Source of the DNA: Przewalskia tangutica
Taxonomy: Eukaryota; Streptophyta; Magnoliopsida; Solanales; Solanaceae
Assembly: GCA_029844215.1 (NCBI GenBank)
Contig: CM056718.1
Coordinates: 88,834,764 to 88,898,763 of the forward strand
Direction: 5' to 3'
Length of the DNA: 64,000 nt
Below, piece by piece: positions 36,068-46,992 of the stretch; positions within the stretch are counted from its first letter, which is position 1; each line of letters starts with the position of its first letter. The notes beneath the pieces were generated by a model, which searched no databases, had not been told where the DNA came from, and saw nothing but the letters and a program-made list of their open reading frames with translations. A program made the translations under genes and the position numbers.

Positions 36068-36492
36068 GTACATTCAATGGCCAAGATTAAGCCAAGTGGT
36101 GGGCAAGTGTAGGGTGAAGATTTGGACATGTGTTTGTGGGCCCCACTTGCTCATCTACTACACAAAATATCTACAAAATATCCTACCTAATCCTTGACCA
36201 AAAACAAGGCAACAAAAACGTGCCAATCGTCCAACAATTACCGCCCACTTGAGGGTGACACTTGTCACCCTCTCGTTGGTCTAAAATATTTCATCTCTCG
36301 GAAAAATCCGCAAAAATTATAAATGTTGCAACCGTATTTTTCCCTTTGCAAAGTCCGGAAAACGTTTCGTCAGAAAACGATTCTTTTCGCTAGTTGTGCA
36401 CAAAATTTCGTCCCTTAGTCTACTTTAAGGCTTAAACTTTGGTACGTACGCCCTCACGTACATACTCTGGAAATACGGGGTATAACACGTTC

Positions 36493-36889
36493 CACCGGAA
36501 CCATGTCGTGAGAGCCGGAAATGGCCTTATATTGTTTAATAGAGTGACTCCAAGGATTGTAAACATAAGCAATATGCGAGATTACGTATGTATACTTGAA
36601 TAAGTTTGGATGTACGGGAAGAGTACGACAAGTAAGAAAAGGAACGAACAAGCATTAAAGGAATTGAATTGTTTATAGTTAGGACTAATGAAAGTACGAA
36701 AGGAGAATCCTTTTAGGCCATGAATGGGAGTTAATAGTGGTGATATACACTCTAGATTTGAGATGTATATGCATGTGTGATATATTGTGGCCATATGTGG
36801 CATAATTGGTTTCATAAGTATAGTAGTGAAGACTATACCGGTACATGTGTAGTTGGAGACTTAGAAGGAACATTCGGGACGAATGTTTC
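36493..36889 (+). other. Right internal part of element A (pre-PPT leader)
   Basis: It continues the GGACGCGTTC stretch broken at 17919; the uninterrupted counterpart reads in antisense at about 63560-63590. No coding potential is recognised. It ends in GGAACATTCGGGACGAATGT, an inverted motif found beside every PPT in the window. Confidence 0.7.
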
Positions 36890-36903
36890 TAAAGGGGGGA
36901 GAA
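36890..36903 (+). other. Polypurine tract of element A
   Basis: TAAAGGGGGGAGAA directly precedes the 3' LTR start TGTTACACCCC. It primes plus-strand DNA synthesis. Confidence 0.9.
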
Positions 36904-39719
36904 TGTTACACCCCGTAGTTCCAACACATGAATCAGAGAACGTACGTAAGACGTTAAGGTTTAAATCGTGAAACGATAGAAGATACGCTTTTCCTTAAGA
37001 GAAATATCGGGAACTTGTGAAGGAAAAGGTTTGTTAATTGGAATTTGGTTCTCAAATTTGGTATTTGAGACTTTTGGAATATATTAGAATTATGGATTTT
37101 TAAATTCGGATTTGGTCACGTGGGGCCCACGGGAAAATGTTACGATTTTGTGGGGCCCACAATATTTGGAGATATTTTGACCAATTATGGATATTTTGGA
37201 GGATGAAAATATTTTTAGACCAATGAGAGGGTGACACGTGGCATACCCCTTTGACTATTGACTTGGTCTTGGAAGATATTTTGGAGACAAGTGGAGGTGG
37301 GTCCCACTCCACTTGTCTTGCTACTTATAAGGCCATACATTTGTCAAGCATCCACACTTAGGGACATATTATATATGCAAGGTAGAGGCCTTGCAAGACT
37401 TAGCCACACATAGAAAATATTTCATCTTTTTCTTCCTCTTCCATGTAGTTTCGTCCAAGGGCCCATTTCAAGAGCAAAAATCCTTCAAAAGTTGATGATA
37501 AATCCTCAAACTCAAGCCTAAGATCCCTAGTGGTATACTAAGCAAGGATAACCCCTTAAACCCCCGAGATCAAGTGTTGGCCGAGAATAGAGAGCGTGAA
37601 ACCCTAAGTTTTATCAACTTTTTGGAAGTGAAATACAAAGTGAAGTTGTGTATAAACTCATAGAGGTCACATATATGTGATTGGATCTTGAAGAAGTGGA
37701 GCGAAACGAAAACTGCCGACCAAAACCTAAGGGGTTGTTTTGGACGATTTCTTAGCTCAAAATGAGGTAATAATTCTTCTTCCTCCGCAGTAATTGGATA
37801 TTACTTATTGTTATGTTTAAGGTATGAACTTATGTTAAAGAAGAAATGGAAAATAAGATGTGTATGAGGTAGATATGTTGTTGGCCGATTTGAGGCAATT
37901 TTGTGCCCTTGGTTTCGTTTGTTATATGGTTGTTGTTATCCACACTTGTCGCATGTTAAAATAAGTTAATATGGTTGTTGATAAGTTGGTATGTCATATA
38001 TGGAGGTGTTGTAACTCGAATTGGAATAAAATGGATTAAGGAAAGAGTTATCGGATTGTAGTTGTTTTAGCCGAAAAACTGCCCAAAACTGTTAGACGTT
38101 GTCGTATCATTTTATGGACTGTTTTGGGCGTGTATAATGCTGGAAATTAAGCCCCTAATATGCATGTTTAAGTGTAGTAGTTGCTAATGAAAGTCCTAAG
38201 TAAATAGGGGTGTGGAAAGGTGTTGAAACGCCTCACATTTTACCCTCGTTATTGTTGGATTACGGATTGTTTTTATGGGCTGATTTGTGGACTGTTTTGT
38301 ATAATCATAAGCAAAATTTTACACGTCCTATTAGGCGTGTAATCCCCTTTGTATTGCTGAATTGTTGGGCCTTAAATGTGGCGTTAGGTTATTGATTTTC
38401 GGGCCTTGAAAAAGGTGGAAAAGTACGTAGAAACAAAGGAAGTGTTGCCCGATTTTCCGTAGAATAAGAGACCTTACACTTAGTATGATTCTACGTTACA
38501 AAGTGAGGAGTTGATAGACATGTTATGATTAATATAGGTTGAAGTACTACGAGTAGCGTATTCTACTTAAGGGATGGAATAGCTATCAAGGTTGAAGTAC
38601 TTTGGAGCATTTTGCTACTTGTCGATAATCGTCGCGAGGTATGTGAACCTCTTCCTCCTTTTGGGCATGATTCTATGTATGAAATATACACGTGGTGTTA
38701 TTTCATGATTCCTTCTACTTTTAGAAGTTAAGAGGTATGTATGTTGATTTACTCTATGTAAAAGTTACGTCTAAGTTATCCTAAGTTCTTACCAAGTCTT
38801 ATGGGGGATGTTGGTAAGAGTCGTTAGGAAGTATTTGGAGTCGAGTTGACTTTGCTATGTTACAGCACGAATGAGAATAAGTATCGAACAAGCCATTGCA
38901 GTGTTAATAAAAGAAAATGTATCGACAATCAATTAAATTAAAATGAGTAGAATTATCCATCTGCATAGAAGCTAAGATAAGACAAAATTGTATTACATTT
39001 TCTAGATCATGGCTGCTTTAATAAGATCGTTATAAACGAGTATAACCTATTCACAATGAATAAAAGTATATGTTACTTAATTTAAAGAGTTTACATTATG
39101 AAGTTTTAAGACTACGAACCTTGAATTCATAAAAGGTTAAGAGACTTGATTTCCAAAGTAAGAAACTTGATTTCTAAAGATAAGAGACTTGAAGTATTTT
39201 GAAAGTTATGCAACTTGATTTGAAAGTATAAGTCTCTTGGTTATAAAAAGAATGAATTTGTCTAAACCATAAAGAGTTATAACGACTTTATGGGAAGTTA
39301 GTTATAACGGCTTTATGGAAGGTTAAGAGAGTTGTCTATTTTGATTGATAGGCATGAGTTGCCTAGGTTGTGAAATTGAAAGTTACTTGGCTAAAGGTTT
39401 AGTAACTTAATTTGAAAAATCGACATGCCTTGATACTACGGGTGTTAGTATCTTGGGATTTTATATGAAAAGGAGTCTTTTGAAAAGAATGGAAGTACGT
39501 AGTACTTTGGGTTAAATTCCCGGATTTTTATGTAAAACGAAAAGTGCCTTGAGTTGATAAAATGAAATTCATTTTTGTATGATAATGAAAGTCTAAAGAT
39601 TTTATGAACTTGCCTATGCTTGCTTGTGATAGCCTTGAGTGCAAGTATTATATGTTTACGCTGCCGTGACTCTCAGCTGGAGGGCCGGCTATATTGCTGT
39701 GAATTTACTTGGACGTACC
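36904..39719 (+). mobile_element. 3' LTR of element A, first piece
   Basis: It starts with the same 60-base opening as the 5' LTR at 9312 and follows it, without the solo LTR, to about position 15612 of the 5' copy. There it is broken by element E at 39720, just before the minisatellite block. Confidence 0.92.
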
Positions 39720-40127
39720 TGTTATACCCCGTATTTCCAGAGTATGTACGTAAGGGAATACGTACAAAAAGTCTAGCCTTAAAGTTTAGGCAAAACGTTT
39801 TTTTTGGGCACAACTCACAAAACGAATAGTTTTCCGACGAAACGTTTCCACAGCTTTCGTAGGGTAAATTCCGGCTATGCCATTTCTTATTTTTGCGGAT
39901 TTTTCCGAGAGACGAAACATTTTGGACCAACGGGAGGGCGACACTTGGCACCCTCCAATTTGTGGACTTGAAATCGTCCATTGGACGAATTGAAGACCAT
40001 TGGCACATTTTTTGTGCCTTGTGCACAAGTCAAGGAGTTGGTAGGATATTTGTGTATAGTTAATCCTCACCCTACACTTGCCTTGCACTTGTCTTAATCT
40101 TGGCCATTGGTTGGCCACTTCTTGACC

Positions 40128-40135
40128 TATAAATA
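40128..40135 (+). promoter_or_regulatory. TATA box, E 5' LTR
   Basis: TATAAATA in the context TTGACCTATAAATACCCCC, 408 bp from the LTR start. The 3' LTR copy is at 47384. Confidence 0.82.
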
Positions 40136-41319
40136 CCCCCTTAGAGATGAAGAGTTCTTCATCCACAAATCTTTCCAAGTCTTGAAAATCCTCTCCTCCC
40201 TTTGTAGCCTTTTCGCCCAACACTTCCCCTCCTCAGGAAGGCCCTTGGCCGAATACCCCCTCTAGCCTAGTAGTTTGGCCGAGGCCCCCAGCCTAGCCAA
40301 AAATCTACCCCTCCCTTGGTAGAAAAGTTGTCTTCTAGTATTGTTATAATGCCCAAAATACCCTAGCCCAAATCCCTTAGTACTTAGTAGAAGTTGTGAA
40401 GAACTTCTAAGGTTTCTCGAGCCACTGAGCGCATAACTTAGAGCTAAACCTTGCTCAGCGCGACTTTATCTAGGATATTATTGGGCTTACTGAGGTAACA
40501 AATCCTAACCTCTTTTGAATTAGAGAATACTTACCGTTGTAGTATTAGAATAAGTATTAAATACTTAGAAGAATATCACGTATAGAATTGAACTGTTACC
40601 ACGTAGAAGGGTTTAAAAGAAGAATAATCAAACTGATTTACATAGATCGTTTTCACAAGAGACTTATATAGCTCACCGCAGGAAGTACGCCCAACTTTCC
40701 ATAGAATTGTGAACCCCCGCTTAGAATGACCTTCGAGTAGTCTTTGATAGATGTGTGACTATTATAGGTGACTCTCTCACGACATATTCAACTTGGCAGT
40801 GGTTTTCACGGAAGGTATGTGATTCTTCCTAAAGCATGATATTTTACAATATATATAGTACGGTAGACGCATACGTGTTAATCGAATAATAACTACGGCA
40901 ATGTCTTTGACTTAAGCCTGAATAACACTTACGGCAATGCCTCACGCTTAAGCCCGAATAACACTTACAGAATGCCTCACGCTTAAGCCCAATAATAAAG
41001 ATCCAAAGCATTTCATAAGAATATCAATCATTTTTAATGTAAGAGAACTAACTGGTTTTTAAATGTGCTTAAGAGTTATACTAGCTTTATGGGAAGTTAA
41101 GTATAACCACTTAAGATTGATAAAAGAAACAAGTTTGCCTATGTGCTTATAAATGCACTTATGTTGAATCGTGAAAAGAATAATAAGATGGTTTGATAAG
41201 TAGACATGATATGATGCTACGTGTGTTAGTATCTTGTAATGTTTGTATAAGAGAGTATCCTTGTCAGGTTTATGTTGTTTAAAGATAAGTCGTTATGTTA
41301 GTGTACTATCACTCACCTC

Positions 41320-41600
41320 TCGAGACGATACCGGGTTAAGTCGCCTCCGACGCGTGGTAGACTCAGCGGTCCGGGACCATGATTCGAGAATACCTACGCG
41401 GTCCGTGGGCCTATGCGAGCTACGAGAGTTCCGTGTTAGTATGCGGGTTATGCCTCACGCGGCCTATGCGCCATGCGACAACGAGTCCAGACGACGCCGA
41501 GGAGTAGCTACCGACGCGGGTTATACTCACGCGCCCACGCGAGTGGCTTCGCGGACTCGAGTCCGTGATTAGGCTTGCAGAGTGATAATACGGCGAGTGG
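41320..41600 (+). repeat. GC-rich degenerate repeat, E 5' LTR
   Basis: Recurrent TATGCGGGTTATGCCTCACG-like words in an irregular array. The partner in the 3' LTR is 48565-48850. It is related in wording to the ACCTCACGCGGGTCC module at 1290-1440. Confidence 0.65.
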
Positions 41601-42161
41601 CCCCGTCAATCATTCGCAGCCTAGAAAAGACCTATTACGCTTACCTATCGTTGCCTTGCTTGCGATGTGGCACTATGCGCGGCTCTGATTGCTTCATACA
41701 TATTTGTAAACCGGTTTTAAAAGTGTTATGATTTCATTTAAGTACTTTACGCTTCACATACTTAGTACCGTCAGATCGACTCCTTCTGGGCCGCTCATGC
41801 CGCAGGCGGCAAGGTGTGCTAGATCCACATTCTGGATCTCTACGCTGTGCCTGAGCTCCATCTTTCCGAGGCTCTACTTTGGGTATGATCTCCTCAGAGA
41901 TAGTTTTGTATAGCCAGGGTATGGCGGCCCCGTCCCGCCATAGTTGTATATTTCAGAGGTCTGTAGTCATGTTGTACAAAGGTTTGATGTAATCGCTAAA
42001 CCATGTTTATATATATACGCCGAAGGCGATGTTTTCTCACATAAACCGTGGTCTTATGTTATAAATCGTTTCATGTCTTGCTTTATATTTCCGCCGACAC
42101 TGATGTATGACTACTGGGTGCCCTGCAGGCACCACCACGCCCCGAACGGTCGTGACAAAAG

Positions 42162-42173
42162 TGGTATCGAGCG
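42162..42173 (+). promoter_or_regulatory. Primer-binding site of element E, one base short
   Basis: TGGTATCGAGCG follows the LTR terminus and AAAG. It lacks one A relative to TGGTATCAGAGC, the same loss as in the minus elements. Confidence 0.85.
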
Positions 42174-42343
42174 CTTAATCCTGAAAGTCACTACAGATCT
42201 AGTAGAGTTCGATTATCGCAGTGTCGCGCACCACACCAATAATCGTGAGGCTATAGGATATTTAGGATTGGTTTCATTTTTCTCATTCCGAGATCGCTTT
42301 TTAGAGTCGGTTATAGTCGACCTCTAACGTATTCCTTTCCGTA

Positions 42344-43445
42344 ATGCTTATGCCTCCACGTAAGGCAACCCGCCCGTGGCGGCAAGGCAATGGCGAGTCG
42401 CTAGCAGACACCCAGAGTCACGAGGGCTCGTGCCCGCCTATACCGAGACGGCGAAGTTCTATGACGCCGCCAAATTTCAAAGAGACCACAAGACCCACAC
42501 CTCCCGCCCCACACCGGGCGAGGAGTTAGGCACAAGGAGACGGCCCACCTTTGGCTAAAGTCAGGCCCGACACGGCGAGAGATCGACGCGCTGCCTGGGG
42601 CCTACCCAGCCTCCGGGCCGCACTGTGGTACACCCGAGGCGTATAGTTTGAGAGACTACGAGATTTCGAGTCAGAGCCCGCCGCAGTTTTACTGGTCGAG
42701 GCCGAGGATGATCCGCAGGAGTTCATCCGCCGCCACAGAGAATCATGAGGTGATCAAGGCCTCGAGACAGAGTCCGTGACCTTTGTTCGTGATCGGCCGC
42801 GTGATACCGCAATGATTGGTTTGATTCACGGAGTTATCCCGGGAGAGCACGCCCCGCCTACTGGGATGAGTTCTCGTGAGGCTTTCTCACTCACTTCTTG
42901 CCTCCACAGACGGCGAGGGCGCGGCCGATAGATTTTTACCATCGAGGCAGAGGACGACCGCCGTGAGTACAATGTCGAGTTTGATTCATCGCTCGATATG
43001 TCCCAAAGATTGTAGCAGATATGAGGATAGGTGCACCGCTATGTCACCGCCAGACGACTATATGGCCGAAGTCACGCGCGTGTTTCTCCACCGTATGGAC
43101 ATTACCCGCACGCAGCTCACGCCTCGACGCGGCGAGCGCAGAGGTCGACGAGCGATGACATGAAGCAGGTTAAGGCCGTGACGAGGGTCTTCTCGTGGTT
43201 ATCGTGGGCGGCCTCAAGCAGCCTAGATTCGCACCACAACCACCAGAGCACTCGCACCGCCCTCAAAGACACCATAGTTTTGAGGCGCACTGTGGCCCTG
43301 TGGCTTCGCACGCCCGTAGTAGCAGAGATCGCCGACGGACCACCCCAGCCAGGCCGATGCGTAGATCCCATTACGGAAGCGTGGTACTACTTTTGAGCTT
43401 GTTACGCCAGGCCAGCAGGTCACTTTATGGCGGATCGTCCGACCG
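42344..43445 (+). pseudogene. Gag relic of element E
   Basis: It starts near an ATG at 42344 with an Arg-rich MPPRKATRP opening, typical of chromovirus gag. The capsid core is spread over three frames: remnants correspond to EFDSSLDMSQR-, VHRYVT- and YGHYPHAAHAS-like words near 42970-43120, the last preceding a basic stretch as in the 31846-32202 gag. Near 43400-43445 a damaged knuckle reads as CYA..AGHFMADR. Small indels every 20-60 bases break the frame, more than substitutions alone would explain. Confidence 0.7.
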
Positions 43446-43599
43446 GGGCACGCGGTAGGCTCACCTTCGTGTTCTCGCGCCGCTTCATCATCTCCTACGC
43501 TATCGCCCCGAGGCGTGGTACTCACGGGTCGCAGGTCGCGCAGAGGTCGTGGCTCGTCCGCCTAGCGGTCCTCGTAACCGCATTTATGCTTTGTCCACC

Positions 43600-43935
43600 G
43601 ACAGATCGTGAGGCCTCACCGATGTCGCCACAGTACCTTATCGCTCGGGTTTGATGTGTATGCTTGATTGATCCGGTTCTACTCCCCATATATCTCCCTT
43701 GTCGCTAGTAGGATGTGGATAGAGCCCGAGTCCATAGACCCTTTCGAGGTAGCTACGCCAGCTGGTGATTCGCGGTAGCTCTACGGTATATGAGCTTGTC
43801 CCGTGACTATTTATAGTCGCTTGACCCAGCCGACTTGATAGAGTCGAGATGATCGACTTCGACGTGATTATGGGACGGATTGGCTAGCTTCTGCTACGCC
43901 AATGTAGACCGCAGAGAGAGAGTAGTACGGTTCCC
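43600..43935 (+). pseudogene. Aspartic protease relic of element E
   Basis: LIDPGSTPHISPL-type text near 43662-43700 carries the D-x-G-S active-site motif (as DPGS) of retroelement proteases. Farther on, DFDVIMG followed by DWLA near 43858-43890 is the conserved end of the domain (IMGMDWL in most plant chromoviruses, damaged here). The protease would cleave the Gag-Pol polyprotein. Frameshifts separate the two motifs. Confidence 0.72.
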
Positions 43936-44099
43936 AGCTTCTCGGCGAGCCATTGCTGGAGCGAGGGAGCACAGACGCCGGTGGTAGGTTTATTTCCTAC
44001 CTCAAGGCTAGGAAGACGGTGCGCATGGTATATCTACCATCTCGTCGTGTTTGATAATCAAGTCGCGTACCAGATTTTCACCGGCCCAGAGTCACGAAG

Positions 44100-44790
44100 T
44101 TCCCGCACGTGTTTGCACGACCTTCCCGTGTCCTCCCGAGAGGAGATCGAGTTTTGTATAGATGTGTTGCGATACTCGCCTATTTCCATTCCGCCATACG
44201 TAACGGCACCGCCGAGTTGAGAGAGTCAAGGACCACCGAGGGATTTGGCCGGAGAAGCGGCTTCATCAGCCTAGTGTTTCTCCCCGGGAGCGCAGATTGT
44301 TCGTGAAGAAGGACGGACGCCGCGCGCACGTGTTGATTACAGCACCAACAAGGTGACCATTAAGAATGTATACCCTTCCTGTGATTGATGATTTGTTCGA
44401 CCAAATGCAGGTGCGATGTTTCTCCAAGATTGATCCGCGATCGCTATCATCAAAGTAGTCGAGAGGCGGATGTCCCTAGGATCGCATTCCGACCCTGATG
44501 GGCATTATGAGTTCGTGGTCATGTCTTTGGTTGACCAATGCTCCGCGTATTCATGGATTTGATGAACCGAGTGTTCAAACCATTTTGACACGCTTGTGAT
44601 AGTGTTCATCGATGATATCTTGGTTTATTCTCGCCAGAGCAGAGCACGCGAGCATTTGGCGATCGTGGCCGATAGCTTCCAGACTGCAGCTTGACGCCAA
44701 GTTTTCCAAACGTGAGTTTTGCTGACTTCAGGCGCTTTCGGGCATATTGTCGGGCCGATGGCATTCGAGTTGATACGCCAAGATCGGCGC
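44100..44790 (+). pseudogene. Reverse transcriptase relic of element E
   Basis: Motifs appear in proper order: PISIPPYVTAPPSLRE near 44165-44220, DDLFDQMQ near 44389-44412, FSKID near 44419, FMDLMNRVFK near 44550-44580, and the catalytic box FIDDILVYSR at 44605-44634 with both aspartates kept. GHIV near 44750 marks the thumb region. RT copies the element RNA from the tRNA primer into DNA. The domain is complete in order but frameshifted at least five times. Confidence 0.85.
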
Positions 44791-44829
44791 CAGACTTGGC
44801 CTAGACCTACTACTCCGGCAGAGGTTCGC

Positions 44830-45350
44830 AGCTCGGGCCTTGCAGATATTATCGCGTTCAGAGAAGTTTGCTTCTATCTTCGCACCATTGACTAGGTCGA
44901 CTCGTAAGGCGCCAAGTTTCGCCGGATCGATGTCAGGAGCGTGGTTTCCAGCTGTCGAAAGAGAGACCGACGACCGCCCGCTTCTTACTCTTCCGCAGGT
45001 CCAGATGGTTATGTCGTATTGCGATGCGCCGCATCGGGTTGGGATGTGTGTTGACGCAGATGGCAGTGGTTATAGCATACGATCCCGACACCAAGAAACA
45101 CGGCAGAACTACCCCACCCATGATTTGGAGTCATACCGTGATTCACGCCAAGATCCGAGGCACTATTTGTATGGGGTTCACGTGGATATTTTTACGCACC
45201 ACAAGAGCCTCCAGATATCTTCACCAGGAGTCGAACTTACGCTGCAGACTCGTGGTTAGAGTTGCTTAAGGATTACGATGTTGATATCCCGTACCACCCA
45301 AGGCCAACGCCAGGCGTACGCCTTAGTCGTAGTCGACGGGAGCCTATCGA
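44830..45350 (+). pseudogene. RNase H relic of element E
   Basis: The frame 44840-45259 begins EKFASIFAPLTRSTRKAP, the RT-RNase H connection. It contains YCDAPHRVGMCVDADG near 45018-45062 (the catalytic CDAS/D-type aspartate region), QNYPTHDLE near 45103-45130, and HYLYGVHVDIFTHHKSLQ in place of the usual FTDH. Near 45265-45350 the text corresponds to LKDYDVDI..YHP..A..LSR. It would remove the RNA strand during reverse transcription. The FTDH aspartate reads as H in this copy. Confidence 0.8.
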
Positions 45351-45559
45351 TGCGCAGCAGAGAGGAGGGACATGGTTCGTGATTTGCATCGCTTAGCGAG
45401 CCTCGTGTCCGCTTGATTGATTCTCGATAGCAGCTGGGTTGAGTTCGCGAGGTTGCCGAGTCTTCCATCGCCGGCGAGGCAAGAGGCAACAGCTCGAGGA
45501 TCCACTTTGATTCGATATCGCGATACGCCTCTTCGCAGGGCGAGGGTCCTTTGAGGTAG

Positions 45560-46650
45560 CACCACGGGTGCTAAGGTTTGAGGGCGATTGTGTGTTCCAG
45601 ATGTTTCAGACTTCTACAGCAGGGTTCTCGGGGAAGCACACAAATACAGCTACTCTATCCATCCGGTCGACTCAAGATGTACCACGACCTTAGATCCGTA
45701 TTGGTGGGATGGCTTCAAGAGGACGCTGCGCAGTTCGTAGCTCAATGCCCGTGTTGTCGCAGCGAAGGCAGAGCACCGCAGGCCCGTGGTTTGTTACGCA
45801 TTTATCGAGATCCCGACCGAAGTGGAGGTAATCAACACGGACTTCATCACAGATTACCTCGCACTCGCAGGAGACATGATTCTATATGGGTTATCGCCGA
45901 CAGTCGACGAAATCATCCCACTTTCTTCCCGTCAGACGACTTTTTCTACCGAGGATTATGCCGCACTTTACATCCGAGAGATCGCCGATCGCATGGAGTC
46001 CCTACTTCGATCATATCGCATGTGGAGCCCGCTTACGCTAACTTCCTGAGGTCCTTCCAGAGGGTTTAGGGACGCAGTGAGCCCGAGTAATCGCATTTCA
46101 TCCACGCATGCATCGGACAGCAGAGCGCACTATCCGCACTCTCGAGGATATGTCGCGAGCCCGTGTTATTGACTTCAGCAGTAGTGGGAGGATCATTTGC
46201 CTCTAGTTGAGTTCGCGTGATAATAATAGCTACCACTCCAAGATTCGATGGCGCCTTACGAGGCCTTGTATGGAGGAAGTGCAGACGCCTATAGGTTGGT
46301 TGATGGGCGAGGTGCGCTAATGGGACCAGATTTGGTACAAAGCAGTGGATAAGGTGAAGCTTATCCGAGAGCGCTATCGACATTTCGTAGTCGATGTGGT
46401 CGATGCAGATCATCGCCGCTGCATCTTGAGTTCGAGGTTCATGATTGGGTTTTCCTAAAGGTGTCACCCATGGCGGTGTGATGAGATTCGAAGAAGGGGA
46501 AACTCACCAGTACATCGGGCCGCTTCAGATTGTCCGCAGGTAGGCAAGGTTGCCTACGAGCCGATCCGCCGTCCGATCCGGAGGCAAGGCATCCGCTTTT
46601 CACGATCTATGCCGAGGAGATGTATCGGATCCATCTAGTGGTACACCCGA
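45560..46650 (+). pseudogene. Integrase relic of element E
   Basis: The frames 45578-46069 and 45786-46049 share the domain. A zinc-binding end (QCPCC near 45744) follows PSGRLKMYHD. The core carries INTDFIT at the first catalytic position (usually MDFIT), RRRHDSIWVIADS, and TTFSTEDYA.LYIREI. The ISDRG motif is damaged near 46010, and the third catalytic residue sits in AERTIRTLEDM near 46116-46150. MAPYEALYGG follows near 46249, then FGRGVS-type and IGPLQIVR-like GPY/F words near 46510-46540. It joins the element DNA to the chromosome, with 5-bp target duplications in this class. Confidence 0.85.
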
Positions 46651-46654
46651 TTGA

Positions 46655-46835
46655 CGATGTCCAGTGACCGGCGGGTTATCGATGAGGAGATTCCCATAGC
46701 GATAGTCGATCGTCGTTAGGCGCTCGCGACCAAGGACGTGGCTTCCGCCAAAGTCTTGTGGCGAACGAGCTCAGGAGGAGATGACGGGAAGCCGGCGAGG
46801 ACATGAGGCGAAGTATCCTCACCTATTCCCACACC
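46655..46835 (+). pseudogene. Chromodomain-like tail of element E integrase
   Basis: After VHPIDDVQ the sequence reads in pieces as IAIVDRR, ALATKDVASAKVLW near 46720-46760, then an EEMTGSR-EDM-like acid/aromatic segment ending near 46805. This corresponds to the RTKDVASVKVLWRN...EEATWE pattern of chromovirus integrase chromodomains, which steer insertion to silent chromatin. Frames shift within it, so the assignment rests on short words in the right order. Confidence 0.55.
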
Positions 46836-46978
46836 TCCGTGTAATTCACTTTCCTACTTGTAAATTTTCGTTATCGCTTCGCCAAGTGTTGTTCGTGGCC
46901 GCGCGTGGCATTTGCAAATCGCTAAGTTATGAAGAATCTTATCGTTAATCGTTTGGGAAGGAACATTCGACGAATGTT

Positions 46979-46992
46979 TCTGGCGAGGAGAA
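46979..46992 (+). other. Degraded polypurine tract of element E
   Basis: TCTGGCGAGGAGAA sits where A has TAAAGGGGGGAGAA, directly before TGTTATACC and after GGAACATTCGACGAATGTTT. The purine run is broken by TGGC. Confidence 0.75.

Larger units (their letters stand above)
17920..36487 (-). mobile_element. Outer minus-strand LTR retrotransposon, gag-only relic, with nested insertion
   Basis: CGTTC flanks both ends (17915-17919 and 36488-36492). The 3' LTR is 17920-18551 plus 27659-30549 (about 3.52 kb) and the 5' LTR is 32956-36487 (3532 bp), a good length match. The internal region, 30550-32955 (2406 bp), holds a polypurine tract, a conserved spacer block and gag remnants but no recognisable protease, RT, RNase H or integrase. 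Within element A the insertion point is the conserved GGACGCGTTC stretch. A second element of the same family (18557-27658) sits in its 3' LTR. Confidence 0.93.
32956..36487 (-). mobile_element. 5' LTR of the outer minus element (complete)
   Basis: 3532 bp, from TGTCACGACCGATCCGG to TACGGGGTATAACA, followed by the CGTTC target duplication. It is the best uninterrupted reference for this subfamily: tandem array 33625-34080, CAGATGGAGATTTCTACTGG block near 34709, TTCCCATAAAGCTAG near 34990, GGAAGAATCACATACCTC near 35198 and the TATA box at 36060. Confidence 0.94.
39720..42157 (+). mobile_element. 5' LTR of element E
   Basis: TGTTATACCCCGTATTTCC to CGGTCGTGACA. TATA box at 40128, GGAAGGTATGTGATTC motif near 40811, TTTATGGGAAGTTAAG near 41086, GC-rich repeat 41320-41600. 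It is shorter than the LTRs of the minus elements but shares their opening 40 bases. Confidence 0.9.

Noticed and set aside
42876..43525. Several overlapping frames of 80-120 codons on both strands as separate genes
   Set aside because: Only the plus-strand words that match gag are supported; the others are shadows of a GC-rich, frameshifted gag.
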